A DNA stretch of 64,000 nucleotides. Source: Eremophila alpestris peregrina (taxonomy: Eukaryota; Chordata; Aves; Passeriformes; Alaudidae). The position numbers and the translations under genes were made by a program. Of the stretch, positions 1 through 10,942 are shown one piece after another. Below the pieces are notes generated by a model. That model saw nothing but the letters and a program-made list of their open reading frames with translations. It ran no database searches and was not told where the DNA came from. How positions within the stretch are numbered: position 1 is the stretch's first letter; the number at the start of each line of letters is the position of its first letter. The stretch covers positions 2,770,954-2,834,953 of the forward strand of contig WMCF01000009.1 of NCBI GenBank assembly GCA_009792885.1. The letters run 5' to 3'.

Positions 1-3000
1 TTTACATATACAGATGGCGTGCAACGGGGAACTGTTTAACTCACTACTGCTTCTCCAAAAGTTCAAGTTCTATTGTATCTAAATTGTTGTCTTTTGTACC
101 GGGCTTTGCTCGAAAAATATTTGGAGCCGACCATTTACCTTGCCAGTAGGGTGGGTGCCTCTAATTAACAGGAGAAACGTGTGCTAGAAGGAATTTGCGT
201 CAAGAGGAGCTAATTAAAGATATTACAGGATCGCTGGCTTCAATCTCTGCTGCTTCTCTCGCACAGGGAGGGTGAGGGGCATTACGACTCTAGCAGGAGA
301 AAATATCTAAGGAATTAGGACAGTGTTTTCTAAAACTGAGGATTGATTACAGCCTACAAAGGCTTATTATAAAAGCATAGCATTAAGGAATTCGAAATAT
401 TGCTGCCAACAAGAAGCGCACCATCTTCCCACCTTTACCATGCCAATAGGGGCACAAAGCTATAATTCGTCGCAAAATTTGCCAGGAATGCAGCGTCAGA
501 AAACCCTTGCTGATTATTTGGATTTTAAATATCTTGGGCTCAGAAGTTCTTAAAAGGCTCTTCTTTTCTGTTTACCGTTTTGTCTGTTGGAAAGAAGCTA
601 TATGTATACTTTTTTTTTAACTAAATATGTTTCTGTAAGATTGCTATAGAATTAAGTGCTACAATAGCTAGCTGAATAATTTAAGTAATAGGTTAATTTT
701 TATATATATTTATATACGTGTATATATCGGTGAGATGGAAGCCCCGTGCTGTGGCATAGGACAGGCTATTTATTTTCCAAAATGTGAGGCGGTGTGGTTG
801 TGATTTTGCTAGGAAACTGCAGAATATGTGTAAAGAGACCTAGCAGATGTAAACAGGATTCATTGTAATTCTGACTTTTTTTTTTTTTTAACCACATTAC
901 AATATTTCAGAGGCTTGAATACCTCAAAAGGCTGCACTCATCTGGACTAGAATACTTTAGATTAATTTTTAGTATCAAATAGCAAAATCCTTTCTTTTCC
1001 TCTGTCATCCTCTGTGTCTTTTTATGCTGCTGAAATGAAGAGGGTCATTTTTTTTCCCTACCAAGCCTTCAGTCTAGTTAGAATTTTAGGATTAAACCAC
1101 TACGAATCTACAGAGATGTACTCGGTTTTGGCGACCAATCATGATATTTTGCATCCTTTTGAGCTGATGAACATCTGAGGGCTCTCTGGCTCTGAGAGCT
1201 GCAAGCAGCCGAAATATTGCGGGCTTTTCTTTTCGGGAGAGAAGATACTTCTAGACAGAAAACTTCATGTTTCGGCAGCTATTCTCTTGCTCACCAGCAG
1301 ACAAACGATTTGCTGTTCTGACAGCCTCCCGGCGCCTTCCCAACGCGGGGGGACTCTCCCACAATGTCGTGTCTCCTCACCCCCCAGTTCTCCAACCCAG
1401 TCCCGGGGCGCTGAACCCCTCTATAATGTTACATTTACTGCTCGGAGCCTGGTCCTGAAAGACAGTGCTGGCGGGTTTGGTAATAAGACGGCCGCAAGAA
1501 GAGGTTTTTGCTCAGACCAACTAGTGTATCAGAAATTGATTGACTGACGATGCTTCTATAAATGTCTCTTTTTCTCCCCTTGAACACTCTCGGAGGCTTT
1601 CCCGGGGCAGGAAAACACACACACAGTCACTCATTTTTCCCCGCGTCTATCCAGATACAGGTGCAAGAGACTTCTAGCAAACTTAGTCTGCGGGAGAGGG
1701 GTGTCTAGAGCCAGCGACGGGCTCTAAACTGGTGCGAAAGCAAGTTCCCTTGGTTATAATCCGCCGGTCCGGAAAAGCGGGCACTTTCCAGCGACTCCCA
1801 CCCAGACCCACAAAGCATCGTGTCGTTAAGCACCGTTTGTAGTAAGCAGGTACCAGTCCCCTTTCGTGTCAATGTATTTTATGAAGAATTAAGCAGAGCG
1901 TTTTAGGGTAACATCCCCAGTGATCCCTTGAAAGTGAGGTGCTAGTAATCGACAGTTATCCCTGCGGACGGCCACATCCCAGACGATGTTCCCATGCAAA
2001 GTTCACCCACAACCGAGAGTGCCGCTTTATTCTACACATTTTTAAAAAATTTATAAAAAGAAAAAAAATCGGCCAAAACATTCCCATGTCGACTTACATT
2101 TAAAAGTATTGCTAGAATCGATGCCTTGAACTTGACCTTAGATTTGTTAATCCAGGAAATATATGCAGTGAGAGGAAGAAAAATAATCCTATCGCCTTGC
2201 TTCTGGCAAACGAGCATTTTCTACCAACCAGATCAGGATATAAACAACGCACAAGAATTATGAGATATATAATGTGCCCTCTAGATTAAGCCTAGAAAGC
2301 TACAGAAAGTGAAATGCCTCAACACCGAGACCAGCCTGTCGTAGCTGGACTGTTTCTGAGGTGCCGAGATCCACACTACGCCACAGAAATTCACGTCAAG
2401 GTAATTGACTGGGATTCTAAGCTAAATTGAGTTTTATAGGATATAAGGTTCTCTCTAATGCACATTAAATTTTAACAATGATTTATAAAGGTATTTCAAT
2501 TTTTTATTTAATTATTTTGCCCAACTCGCCAAGAAACACATCAGATTTTACTGTACCACTGCTAACTTTATAGGAGAGCCTTATCCACATATCATGAAAC
2601 CCACCGAACTGAAGACATTTCTTCATCAATGCTTGCTTTGAGGGGCGGGTACAGGAAGTATCGCTATACCGGGACTGTCAAATCAACGACTTCAAAGCTC
2701 CAACTTCATATTTTGATGGACTCTCAGAATTGTATTATAATTAAGGTACCTCTACCTATGTAACGTTTATAGGAAGCTATTTGTATAACACGAGTTTAAA
2801 GTACGTGCTGCAATTTAGAATGCAATCATATGCTCATGTACAGCTCAGCCAGCTCTTAAGGACCGTTTCTTGTCTCTTCTCTCATATGTAAAGCAAAGAT
2901 ACCCATAAAAACCGCTGTTCCTCTAAGCCTAACATGGCTGCTCTTGCCTATGCCCGGGTGGAAGCCTGCTCATTGTCCTGCTTGTTTCCCTTTCCCGACT

Positions 3001-4585
3001 TTTCAATAAATGCTTATATTAATATCACTCTTTCCAGAAATCGGGGCTCATAAGCGTGACAGATCCACATTGCAGAGCCCGGGGGAATTTGGGCAAAACC
3101 TCCAAAATGGGACCAGGCGAAGTGGGGAGGTTACTCGTTCTTTCTCTTTCGGTTTTATTTTCCCATTAAGTTCGTACAGCACGATATTTGGGAATCCTCA
3201 CTTATTTAAATGTATACCAGCCACTATCTGGAGACGAAGTCTATGCAAGATTGCTTTGTATTAAAAACTTTTTTTCCCCCCTTTTTTTTTTTTTTTTTCC
3301 TACTCGAAGGCATTTCGAAGCCAGGCTTGAAGTAACCCCCCTTTCCATTACTCCTCACCCAAGCCGACCATATAGGTCGTTTTACACGATCAGGAATAAA
3401 TGAAAGCAATTTGCTTAGTGCGTTCAAATCAAGGCGATTACGACGAAATTCAGATTAATTAAAACTGACAGGTTACAATGCCCGGCTGGCATTTTTCTCT
3501 CTAGATACGCACAAACAACGGCGAGAAGCAGACAGGTTAAACATCCTTCCCAGTATTTCTTCCACACACAGCCGTCCACCCTCCTCCCCTGCACTTGAAT
3601 ATTTAAAATAATTTCAGAGATAAGTACACGGGAATAAAACAACCGGGGATAAAAACCAGGAGACGCCTTTCCATGCAGTCTGACCCAGCTCTGTAGTACA
3701 ACACGGCGCTGCACAAAGCCAAACAACCAGCAGCTCTATCTGCAAGTCTGCTCTAGTCCCGGGCTCTAACCCCAGCCTTTCCTGGCGCACTTTCCTGCTA
3801 GGAGCCCTCTTTGCTTCCCACCTATGCTAGAGAGGAAAGCAGCATCCCTGGGGAAGGTGCAGCCGGCACCAAAGCTAGGACAACGAGTCTTACTTTTCTC
3901 AAGCGGCTTTTCGGCTCTATTAGCATCAGCTCAGGCAGCCGCCTTCCCCCTGGTCCCCGAAGGAGAAGCGGCACTTCGGCCTCATACATCGTGGGAGAAA
4001 CGGAGTGGGGTGGGTGGGTTGGTGGTGGTGGGGAGGAAGAGCAGGGGCCTGGGAAACTCTCCACAAAGGCCGCCCGAATGACTTTGCTCCAGTCAGGCAG
4101 GGGGCTTTCTGCGAGGGGACCGGGTGGGTGTTTGCTGTTGGCTTGTTTGCTTAGTTCACCACCGAGCAGAGAGAGACAAGAAACATTGAGCCGCTTCCAG
4201 GAAGAGCACGAAAATCTTACCCCAGCATCCAGAAGTCTCTCGCCTGCGCAAAAATATATCCCCATGGAGACTGACAGGATCCCGCGCTGGGCTGTAGATC
4301 TCCAGTTCAGTGAGGATGGATTGCATATTTTGCATATTCCTCTCTTACAGATTAAATATACACGGTCCACCAAACATTCCATCTCGATTTTCAGTGTCTT
4401 GGGTTGCTGTTGATTTGGGGGTTTATATTTTTTTTGTTCTAGTTGCTGTTGGTTTGCCTTTAGATGGAGAGAAATATAGCCACAGGGGCACATCGTCCTT
4501 CCTGCCAGCTTCAGGCAAAATGCAGCGATATCACAGGCTAATGACGATTATTGCTGTTATTATTATTACTAATATTATAACTATT
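1..4585. other. HOXA13-HOXA11 intergenic DNA, no gene seen
   Basis: AT-rich non-coding DNA downstream of HOXA13. No homeobox, splice-supported exon or RNA gene is recognisable on either strand, and open frames here are short and unlike known proteins. CpG is unusually frequent for AT-rich vertebrate DNA (26 CpG counted in 2001-3000), which suggests it stays unmethylated in the germline. Only small low-complexity tracts are present: an AT-alternating patch near 700-728 and a T run near 3280-3298. By synteny HOXA11 should lie beyond the left edge, because it is the next HOXA gene after HOXA13 in tetrapods; nothing of HOXA11 is visible inside the window. Confidence 0.7.
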
Positions 4586-4612
4586 TATTTTTTCCTCTCT
4601 CTCTTTCTCTCT

Positions 4613-4674
<62 letters not shown>

Positions 4675-4715
4675 ACTCTTTCTCTCCCTCTCTCCCCTCT
4701 CTCTGTTTCTCTCCG
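4586..4715. repeat. Pyrimidine tract with a 61-bp poly-C run
   Basis: About 130 bp of almost uninterrupted pyrimidine on the plus strand. A CT-rich lead-in is followed by 61 consecutive C (4614-4674), then more CT-rich sequence. Polypurine-polypyrimidine DNA of this kind can form triplex or quadruplex structures and is error-prone in sequencing, so the exact length should not be trusted. Long proline-only or glycine-only frames across it are artefacts of the homopolymer. Confidence 0.95.
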
Positions 4716-6719
4716 GGTCCCTTAGGATTTCCGATGACGATTTGCACTCAAGGTGATTGCAGGAGACTAAAATGCTGTCTAATTCCACGGACTCCCATCG
4801 CACGAGTAGGAGAAACGAAAAAAAAAAAAAAAAAAAGGTCCCAGTGTTTTTGATCACGAGACACCGGCCGTTCCTCCCCAGTACACCCCGGGTCACAGTA
4901 CAGTAATGACCGTGGGTTGTGCGTTGTAGGACTTGACCTTTCCTACGTAGAAGAGGGCGCTTTACGCTAAGGGGAGGGAAGGGAGGGGGAAGCGGCGGGA
5001 GGAAGAGAGATGCTCTCTTTGGGGATGTTTAATCACAGTTCAGATCTAGGAACGGGCAAAGCTTCTGCCTTGTAGTACGCCATGTTGAATCTATTCACCG
5101 GAGGGGGGGGAAAAAATCTTTTTGGGGGTGCGGGGGCGGGAAGAATGCCGAAGGGAGGAGGGAGGAGGATAGACCTAATGAACATTAGCATTTCGTACCC
5201 TCGTTCATGAATCAACTGCATTCAAGGGGGAGGGGGCCCAGGGGGCAGGGAAAGGCTCACGGCGTGGCCAGAACACCCTCGGCCGGACCCCTGCGGACAG
5301 GGCCGTCCCGGCACCCACCGCCCCAAACTCCCCCGGCCCGCGGGGAAAAGCCACCCCCTGCTTCCCTCCCCCTCTTCTTTTTGGACTCCTTTACCGGCCG
5401 AGAGCGCGCAAGGACATCTCTTCAAATCCTCATGAAAGTGCATTGAAACGCATCTAAATGTTATGAATGGCGACGAACGGCCTTTTAGCGCCTGCCAATA
5501 TTTTTTTTTGTATTAAGCGCTGTCTTGATTTTATTGCTAATGCCCACGGAGAATGCTGAAATGCACCAGGAATGGGATTTTATTTACGAAGTAGATATTT
5601 TTAATGTATAAGCTAGACGCAGAGGCTCTTACCCGTTCTCTCAGACATATATATATACAAACTCGTTTTTCTGGAAGTAATGGGCGATTTTCGGAACATT
5701 TCAACATTGAGGACGACATTCTAGGGTATTTAAACGGGAATCTGTCTGAGCAAAAGGCAGCCGGAAAAAAAAATAGATTTAGAGATATTCTTTTTCGGAA
5801 ATATGCTCCTGTCAAGGTTTATTTCCCATAGCAATCCACCTTTGCTACTGCCAAGTGCTCTAGGCGGGATAGATTAAATACCAGATTATTCACTGGGTGG
5901 GAAAAAGTGTAACATTTGTTATACCTGTCTGTCCGCGTCTAAGTCATAAGGACATTTTCTGCCTATGGGAAAACTGAGGGACCCACGACTCCAAGAATCA
6001 GGCTATTATAAACTAACACTTCCGGGCACTGGGAATCAAAATGTACGTCTGTGAATCTAAGACTGAACGTGAACTACGTGGAGATTGAAGTGAAACTGAA
6101 CTTTTTTTTTTTCTTTAATTATATGGCGTGTTTTGAGCTAGGAATGAAATGCTGCTCTGATATTAGTGTTCCAATAAATACATTAAATATACAGTAATAA
6201 TTTGCTTCCTCCGTCCCTTACATCTCTCTCCACATCTGGTAAAATATTATACCTAACACTCTCGATTCAAGAGAAGATGAGAAAATACTGTACTACGTTT
6301 ACGTACATTTTGTTTTTTAATTTTGTGCTTGTTTTCCTTCCAAATCCTTTGGCACATTTTCTTAACGTTTGCAAATAAAACTTCTTGCACACATTACTCT
6401 ACACTGCGATCCAGACACAGCAAGTTCACTACCACCATTGTAAAACATTCTCTGTAACGCGGGGAATATAAATAATAATTCTCTCAGAATCGTGTGCAAG
6501 GACGGACGTCGTGAATTAATGTAGCACGTTGCTTAATTATTTTCGCTGGTGATAATATTCACTTGTAAAACGTATTAGGGATGTATTTTAGGACTCTGGC
6601 GGCAGATTGGTGAGAGGGGACTATGTAGTACAACAGCAATTTGTCCTTGAAAATGTATGTGCCAACAGCTTTTGGACGGTAAATGAAGGCAATAAATAAC
6701 ATGAACACACACACACACC
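4716..6719. other. Intergenic DNA with a small GC-rich patch and a possible conserved element
   Basis: No gene is seen. The patch at about 5220-5410 is GC- and CpG-rich. The stretch at about 5430-5560 has balanced composition, keeps CpG and carries homeodomain-like TAAT and TTTTATTG words, resembling a conserved non-coding element; conservation cannot be tested here. A weaker CTCF-like word, GTAGAAGAGGGCGCT, lies at 4947-4961. The remainder is AT-rich. Confidence 0.5.
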
Positions 6720-7320
6720 TACATGCCCGGTCTCCCCCGCGCTCCGAGGCCACATCTACCCGGCAAAGGGATGGAGGGGTGGAGGCGCGGGGTCCGCGTG
6801 GCCGCAGCTGTGGGTAGGCAGACACGCGGGACGACCGAAGCGAGGGCGGGGGTGCACGCAAGGCCCTCGGAGAGTGAATCTTTCGTGACTCGGAAAACCG
6901 CAGGCGCCACCGTCCTGGTGCCCTGAGTGGCCGCACGGCCGCGGGGCGCTCCGCCGGCCACCTCCACTCCCCTCAGTAGCCTCTTCTCGGTGCCCTGGAG
7001 AGCAAGGCACGGAGCTCCCTGTCTTTGCTCACCTGACCCAGACACTCGCACCGTGGGGTATTTCTCCAGAGGCGCCTCGAGCCAGGCCCGACGAGGAGGC
7101 AGCGGCTGGGCTCGGAGCGGCCTCCCCGCGGGACCGGGCTCGAAGCCTCCGCCGCGGCCGCCGCACCTCCGAGGCTCGAGGGGGACACCCTGGTGAGGTG
7201 GGAGGGAATCGGTCGCTGGCCTGGGCTCCTGCTTCCCTGACGGGGACTCTCCGCTGCGGGGCCGGGAAACATGACCTGCTAGTCCTGCTAAAGCCTACGA
7301 GAGCCTCGGAGCCTCGACGC
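6720..7320. promoter_or_regulatory. CpG island downstream of HOXA13
   Basis: GC-rich stretch dense in CpG, about 3.6 kb beyond the HOXA13 stop codon. Several overlapping open frames exist on both strands, but all are arginine-, proline- and alanine-rich translations of GC-rich DNA, and none resembles a known protein. CpG islands between HOX genes commonly recruit Polycomb or Trithorax complexes or start antisense RNAs. Which applies here cannot be read from the sequence. Confidence 0.55.
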
Positions 7321-7803
7321 TGACTTACATGGTAACAGGGGTCGGATCCAAAATGTTACCTTACTCCTGCCAGCGATCGCAAGTCAAACGCTCCCCTTTT
7401 TACCCTGTGAAATATATATGCGGCTGAGGTATTTGAACAGTAGTGGGAATTTAAATTCGCTAATCCACAGTCAGTCTTGAGATGCTTAGCAAATTTGAAC
7501 GGTAGGTAGTTCAGTGTGAAAACATAATCTTCAAACGCTACCTCCGATTAAAAGTTACCATTAAAAAATCCAAAACAAAACAACAACAACAACAAAAACC
7601 CCAAACACACAACCAAAAACTGCAGCTATGCTAATGTCGGCCATGTTCTCATTGTGGGCTTCTTTCAAGGCGTCCCTGAATTATATCGCTCCGGGGCATG
7701 GTCTGAAAATAGAAGATCCTGATTAACGTAGGCAGGCTTCAGTCCTCTGTATCACCCCCAACTCCGACCTGAAGTACATACAATTTGCGGCGTCTCATGC
7801 AAT

Positions 7804-7837
7804 AATTACACAGGCTGCGAAATTACACAGGTTGCGA
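7804..7837. repeat. 17-bp tandem duplication (two copies, one mismatch)
   Basis: Two adjacent copies of a 17-mer, AATTACACAGGCTGCGA at 7804-7820 and the same with one C-to-T change at 7821-7837. A small local duplication with no known function. Confidence 0.9.
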
Positions 7838-7919
7838 AATATAACGAAATAAACAAAATTATTCATTCGGAGTAAGAACAAGTGCAATTCACTAGTGGCC
7901 TTCTTCAGGCCATCTCTCT

Positions 7920-8620
7920 CCTTCAGGAGACTACGTCTCAAAGAGACGGTGGAAAGGCGGCTGTCCCTTGCCTGCAGCCGAGGCGGACAGCCCGTGGGCA
8001 GCAGGTACGGCCGGTGGGAGACAGGTCCCCGGCGCCAGCCCACAGCGCCCGACCTTCGAGCAGGGTAGCAAGGCTTCCCGCAGATAGAACAGCTCAAACG
8101 CGGGGGTTTTCTGCCTGCTCCAGCTCCGCTGAAAATCCCAGGCCGCGGGGCTACCGCGGAGGTCCTGGAGACTACTGGTTCCGCAGTGGTTCCCCTCGCC
8201 CGTGGGCAGCCCAAGGCCCTGCCTGCCACGGATGGGTGGGGTTGCGCCCGTGGATCTTTACCCGTGGTCCCTCGCACGCTGCCACAGGCCGGGTTGCTTG
8301 TCACGGGGGGGCGACACCCTGTCACCCCAAAGCACAACCCAACTGCATGGTCTGGAAACCGCCTGCCAATAATGTGACACTCCTAGGCTATTTTCGCAGC
8401 AGGATGGGATTTCTCGCTCAGAAATTCCCTGACCGGCCTCCGAAGGGATGCATCCGAAATTCCCACGCTCCGCGGCCGCGGGTTTCCCGCGGCCTGAGAA
8501 ACCACAGGGCTTCCCAGACCGAGAAACCACAGCGGTTTGCACCCTCTGCACGGCCGCACACGGCAGGAAGGCTAAAATCCCGAACGCAGGGCAAAGCCCC
8601 CGAAAGAAAGCCTCCTGGAA
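7920..8620. promoter_or_regulatory. GC-rich, CpG-dense segment with hairpin and paired RUNX-like sites
   Basis: CpG-dense segment containing a perfect 9-bp inverted repeat with a TTT spacer (8474-8494, arms GGCCGCGGG and CCCGCGGCC). Immediately after it are two identical 12-mers GAGAAACCACAG at 8496-8507 and 8521-8532, each holding the RUNX core AACCACA in the same orientation, 25 bp apart. Open frames crossing it have no recognisable domain. A regulatory role is inferred from motif density only. Confidence 0.45.
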
Positions 8621-8816
8621 AATAAATCCCGCTCCTGCAGGTAGTTTTCATGTCAGTTATTGCACGAATGCGTTACAGTCAGATCTGAGGGACGGAAATC
8701 TCTCTGCGCTGATCCCTGCAGAGGTGGGTCCTTTTGAATTTCAGAAATGTAAGGCTAGAAGCGCACAGCGAGCGCGGTATATGATACCCTTCAAATGTAC
8801 CGTAAAGGTTCCCCAA

Positions 8817-8834
8817 TAGCTCTAATTAGAGCTA
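8817..8834. promoter_or_regulatory. Perfect 18-bp palindrome centred on TAATTA
   Basis: TAGCTCTAATTAGAGCTA is identical to its own reverse complement. Its centre TAATTA is the classic paired homeodomain core, so it could bind a homeodomain dimer. It lies between two GC-rich islands in HOXA13 downstream DNA. Binding is an inference. Confidence 0.5.
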
Positions 8835-9148
8835 CAGACCACCGCAGGAGACAGGCGGCTAGAGCAAACTTCTCTTTGTGCCCGACCTAAGTCGCCCGCC
8901 ACTCACTATCCGGGCCGGCCGGCGGCCCCTCGCACGGCACCGGGCATCCCTCAGCCGGTCACCAGCTGAGCACAGTGCCAGCCCCGCTCAGCCCTGTCCC
9001 CGCCAGACACAGAGAGAGCACGCGAAGCATAACCTGCTCGGCGCTCTGCCTTGCAGGTCCAGAGGCATTCCATGGAGCTGCGCGCACTCCGGGCGCTCCC
9101 TGCAATGCTGCGCGGGCGCGGCCAGGTGCGGGCGCCTCCTGGCGCCGG

Positions 9149-9163
9149 CCACGAGGTGGCGCT
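9149..9163 (+). promoter_or_regulatory. CTCF-like motif, plus orientation
   Basis: CCACGAGGTGGCGCT matches the CTCF core CCASYAGRKGGCGCY at every position except one (G at the Y). CTCF sites between posterior HOX genes act as chromatin boundaries. The orientation faces HOXA13 and EVX1 and is convergent with the motif at 53100-53111. The call is by eye; occupancy is not shown. Confidence 0.6.
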
Positions 9164-9204
9164 GTCGGCCTGCGGATGCTGCCGGCGCCGGGAGCTGTCA
9201 AAAG

Positions 9205-9242
9205 TCAAGGTCACAAATCGGCTTTTTCCCCCCTCAAGGTCA
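9205..9242 (+). promoter_or_regulatory. Pair of identical TCAAGGTCA half-sites
   Basis: TCAAGGTCA occurs at 9205-9213 and again at 9234-9242, same strand, 29 bp apart (close to three helical turns). This 9-mer is the extended half-site bound by monomeric orphan nuclear receptors of the SF-1/LRH-1 and ERR families. Cooperative binding is an inference. Confidence 0.5.
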
Positions 9243-9639
9243 AGGTTTCGGGCCTTCCCCGTCCTGTCATCGCCACGCAGGCCCCCACCTCCCCGTCGAG
9301 GCATCGGCAGGCCGGGCAGCGTGCCCCCATCCCAGGGGTCGGCCGCCGGCCTCCATTTCCCGGCGAGAGCTGCCTCGCTGCGCTCGTATCATCCTGCTCT
9401 TCCACCCCCCGTCCCCCAGCGCGGCTGCAAAACCACTGTTTAACATTACCGAAACATTTATAGTTTAGGAACGCTGGTTATCAGGCGTGCCTGCCCGCAG
9501 ATGAACACCGCCAAGAAAAATAAAACAAAATCCACCATATATACACAAGTTACATACTGAAAGACATCAGTATTACAATTAGAAGACAGTTACATTACAT
9601 TTTTCTATTAAATGCGTTTAGGAATGGAAAAAAATAAGG

Positions 9640-10942
9640 ACTATTTCTTTCAGGTTTTATTACAGTGACTATTTTATTAACAGTACTAATACTACTATAC
9701 TTCTACACGTCTCGGGTTTTCATTTTTTCAGTAGAAATATATAAAAAAGGGGTGCATAAGTACATTTTCACAGTGCGCTGATTTTTTTTTTTTTATTTAC
9801 AAGATAGCTTCTTATAGTGAATAAAAACAAAATAATGTGCTGGTTGAAATAACTGATTGGATTAAAAGGTGCTGTAAAAAGAATCCCTAAACATTCTACT
9901 GCGGCCTCATAACAGACAATAAACAAGGAGAAACGACTAATTACCTATAGATCAAATATAGATTACATAAATCAAAATATTTCCGGGAAAAAATGTATTT
10001 CAGTTCAAAGTTCTTGGATATTTTTTCCCAGGCCATTTTTTTTCTACTGTAAAGAAATGCCAATATTCAAATACTGAATTTTTCTGGGGACTTGGAATAT
10101 TAATTCTTGAAGATTATTTCGGGTTTAAAATAGGCAGAGTCCTTTAAAATATATCTATTGTATGGTCTGCAGGAGAAAAAAAAATTAAAACCTCCAAAGA
10201 ATCAAAAACCCCCAATATAAATGACAAGAATTCCACTGTGGAAAATAAAAATAAAACCGAAAGACATGTCCAAGCAAATATTTTCCTTTCTATCCTCACT
10301 AATTTGCGATGTTTAAATTTACTATCAAGATAGATCCTCCACAGAACTTCCTTCATTACTGATGTCTCCGAAATCCTTATTCAGTACCTTCGAGGTTTAT
10401 TATTAATTTTGACAATAAATGCATTGCTTAAAAACATACAGTAATTGTAATTTTTTCACTATGGTTTACCTGAGCAGTCATTCAACATACAGTTTGGATT
10501 GCAATGGAAGAAAACCAGATCATGTGTCCACATCGACCTCCTCACGTTAACCAGCTCTCGCATCGTGGCCACGAAGGGTCTTCTTTCAAATAGAAGTATT
10601 TACAAGTTTCTCAGAAAATAGTGTCTTAATTGAAAGTGTATCTCTCGGAGCTGGGCGTGTGGGCTGTACAGTCTGTCAGTGAAACTGGCTGGCTGTTTGG
10701 GATTTCAGGAGAACTGTCAGTTTTCACCGTTTTGCTACAGCAATATTAAAAAAAAAAAAAAAAGGAAGAAGAAAAAGAAAGAAAGGCTATAATTCCAAAG
10801 ATACAGATCTCTTGTTCTGAAAGAAGAGGTTCATTGTCTTTTTTCTTTTTAATTATTATTAATAATTACTTTAATCTGAACACACACACACAAAAAAAAA
10901 GTTCTGGAACTCTTGAATTGCTGCTTCTCCATTTTTAATCCA
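9640..10942 (-). other. HOXA13: HOXA13 3-prime UTR (approximate)
   Basis: AT-rich DNA directly after the HOXA13 stop codon on the minus strand, clearly different from the GC-rich island beyond it. Minus-strand AATAAA signals (TTTATT on the plus strand) occur at 10396-10401, 9792-9797, 9673-9678 and 9656-9661. The distal end is set just past the last of these, giving a UTR of about 1.3 kb. Use of a particular signal is not demonstrated. Short open frames inside it are taken as chance. Confidence 0.55.

Larger units (their letters stand above)
8880..9450. promoter_or_regulatory. CpG-rich segment carrying CTCF-like and nuclear-receptor motifs
   Basis: GC-rich DNA just beyond the likely end of the HOXA13 transcript. 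It contains a strong CTCF-like motif (9149-9163) and two identical orphan-receptor half-sites (9205-9213 and 9234-9242), listed separately. It could be an insulator or enhancer platform. Open frames across it look like GC-rich chance frames. Confidence 0.5.

Noticed and set aside
4310..4756. Frame with a long proline run
   Set aside because: Produced by the 61-bp C homopolymer.
1..9469. HOXA11 or a remnant of another HOX gene
   Set aside because: No homeobox or WFQNRR-type coding segment is present on either strand here.
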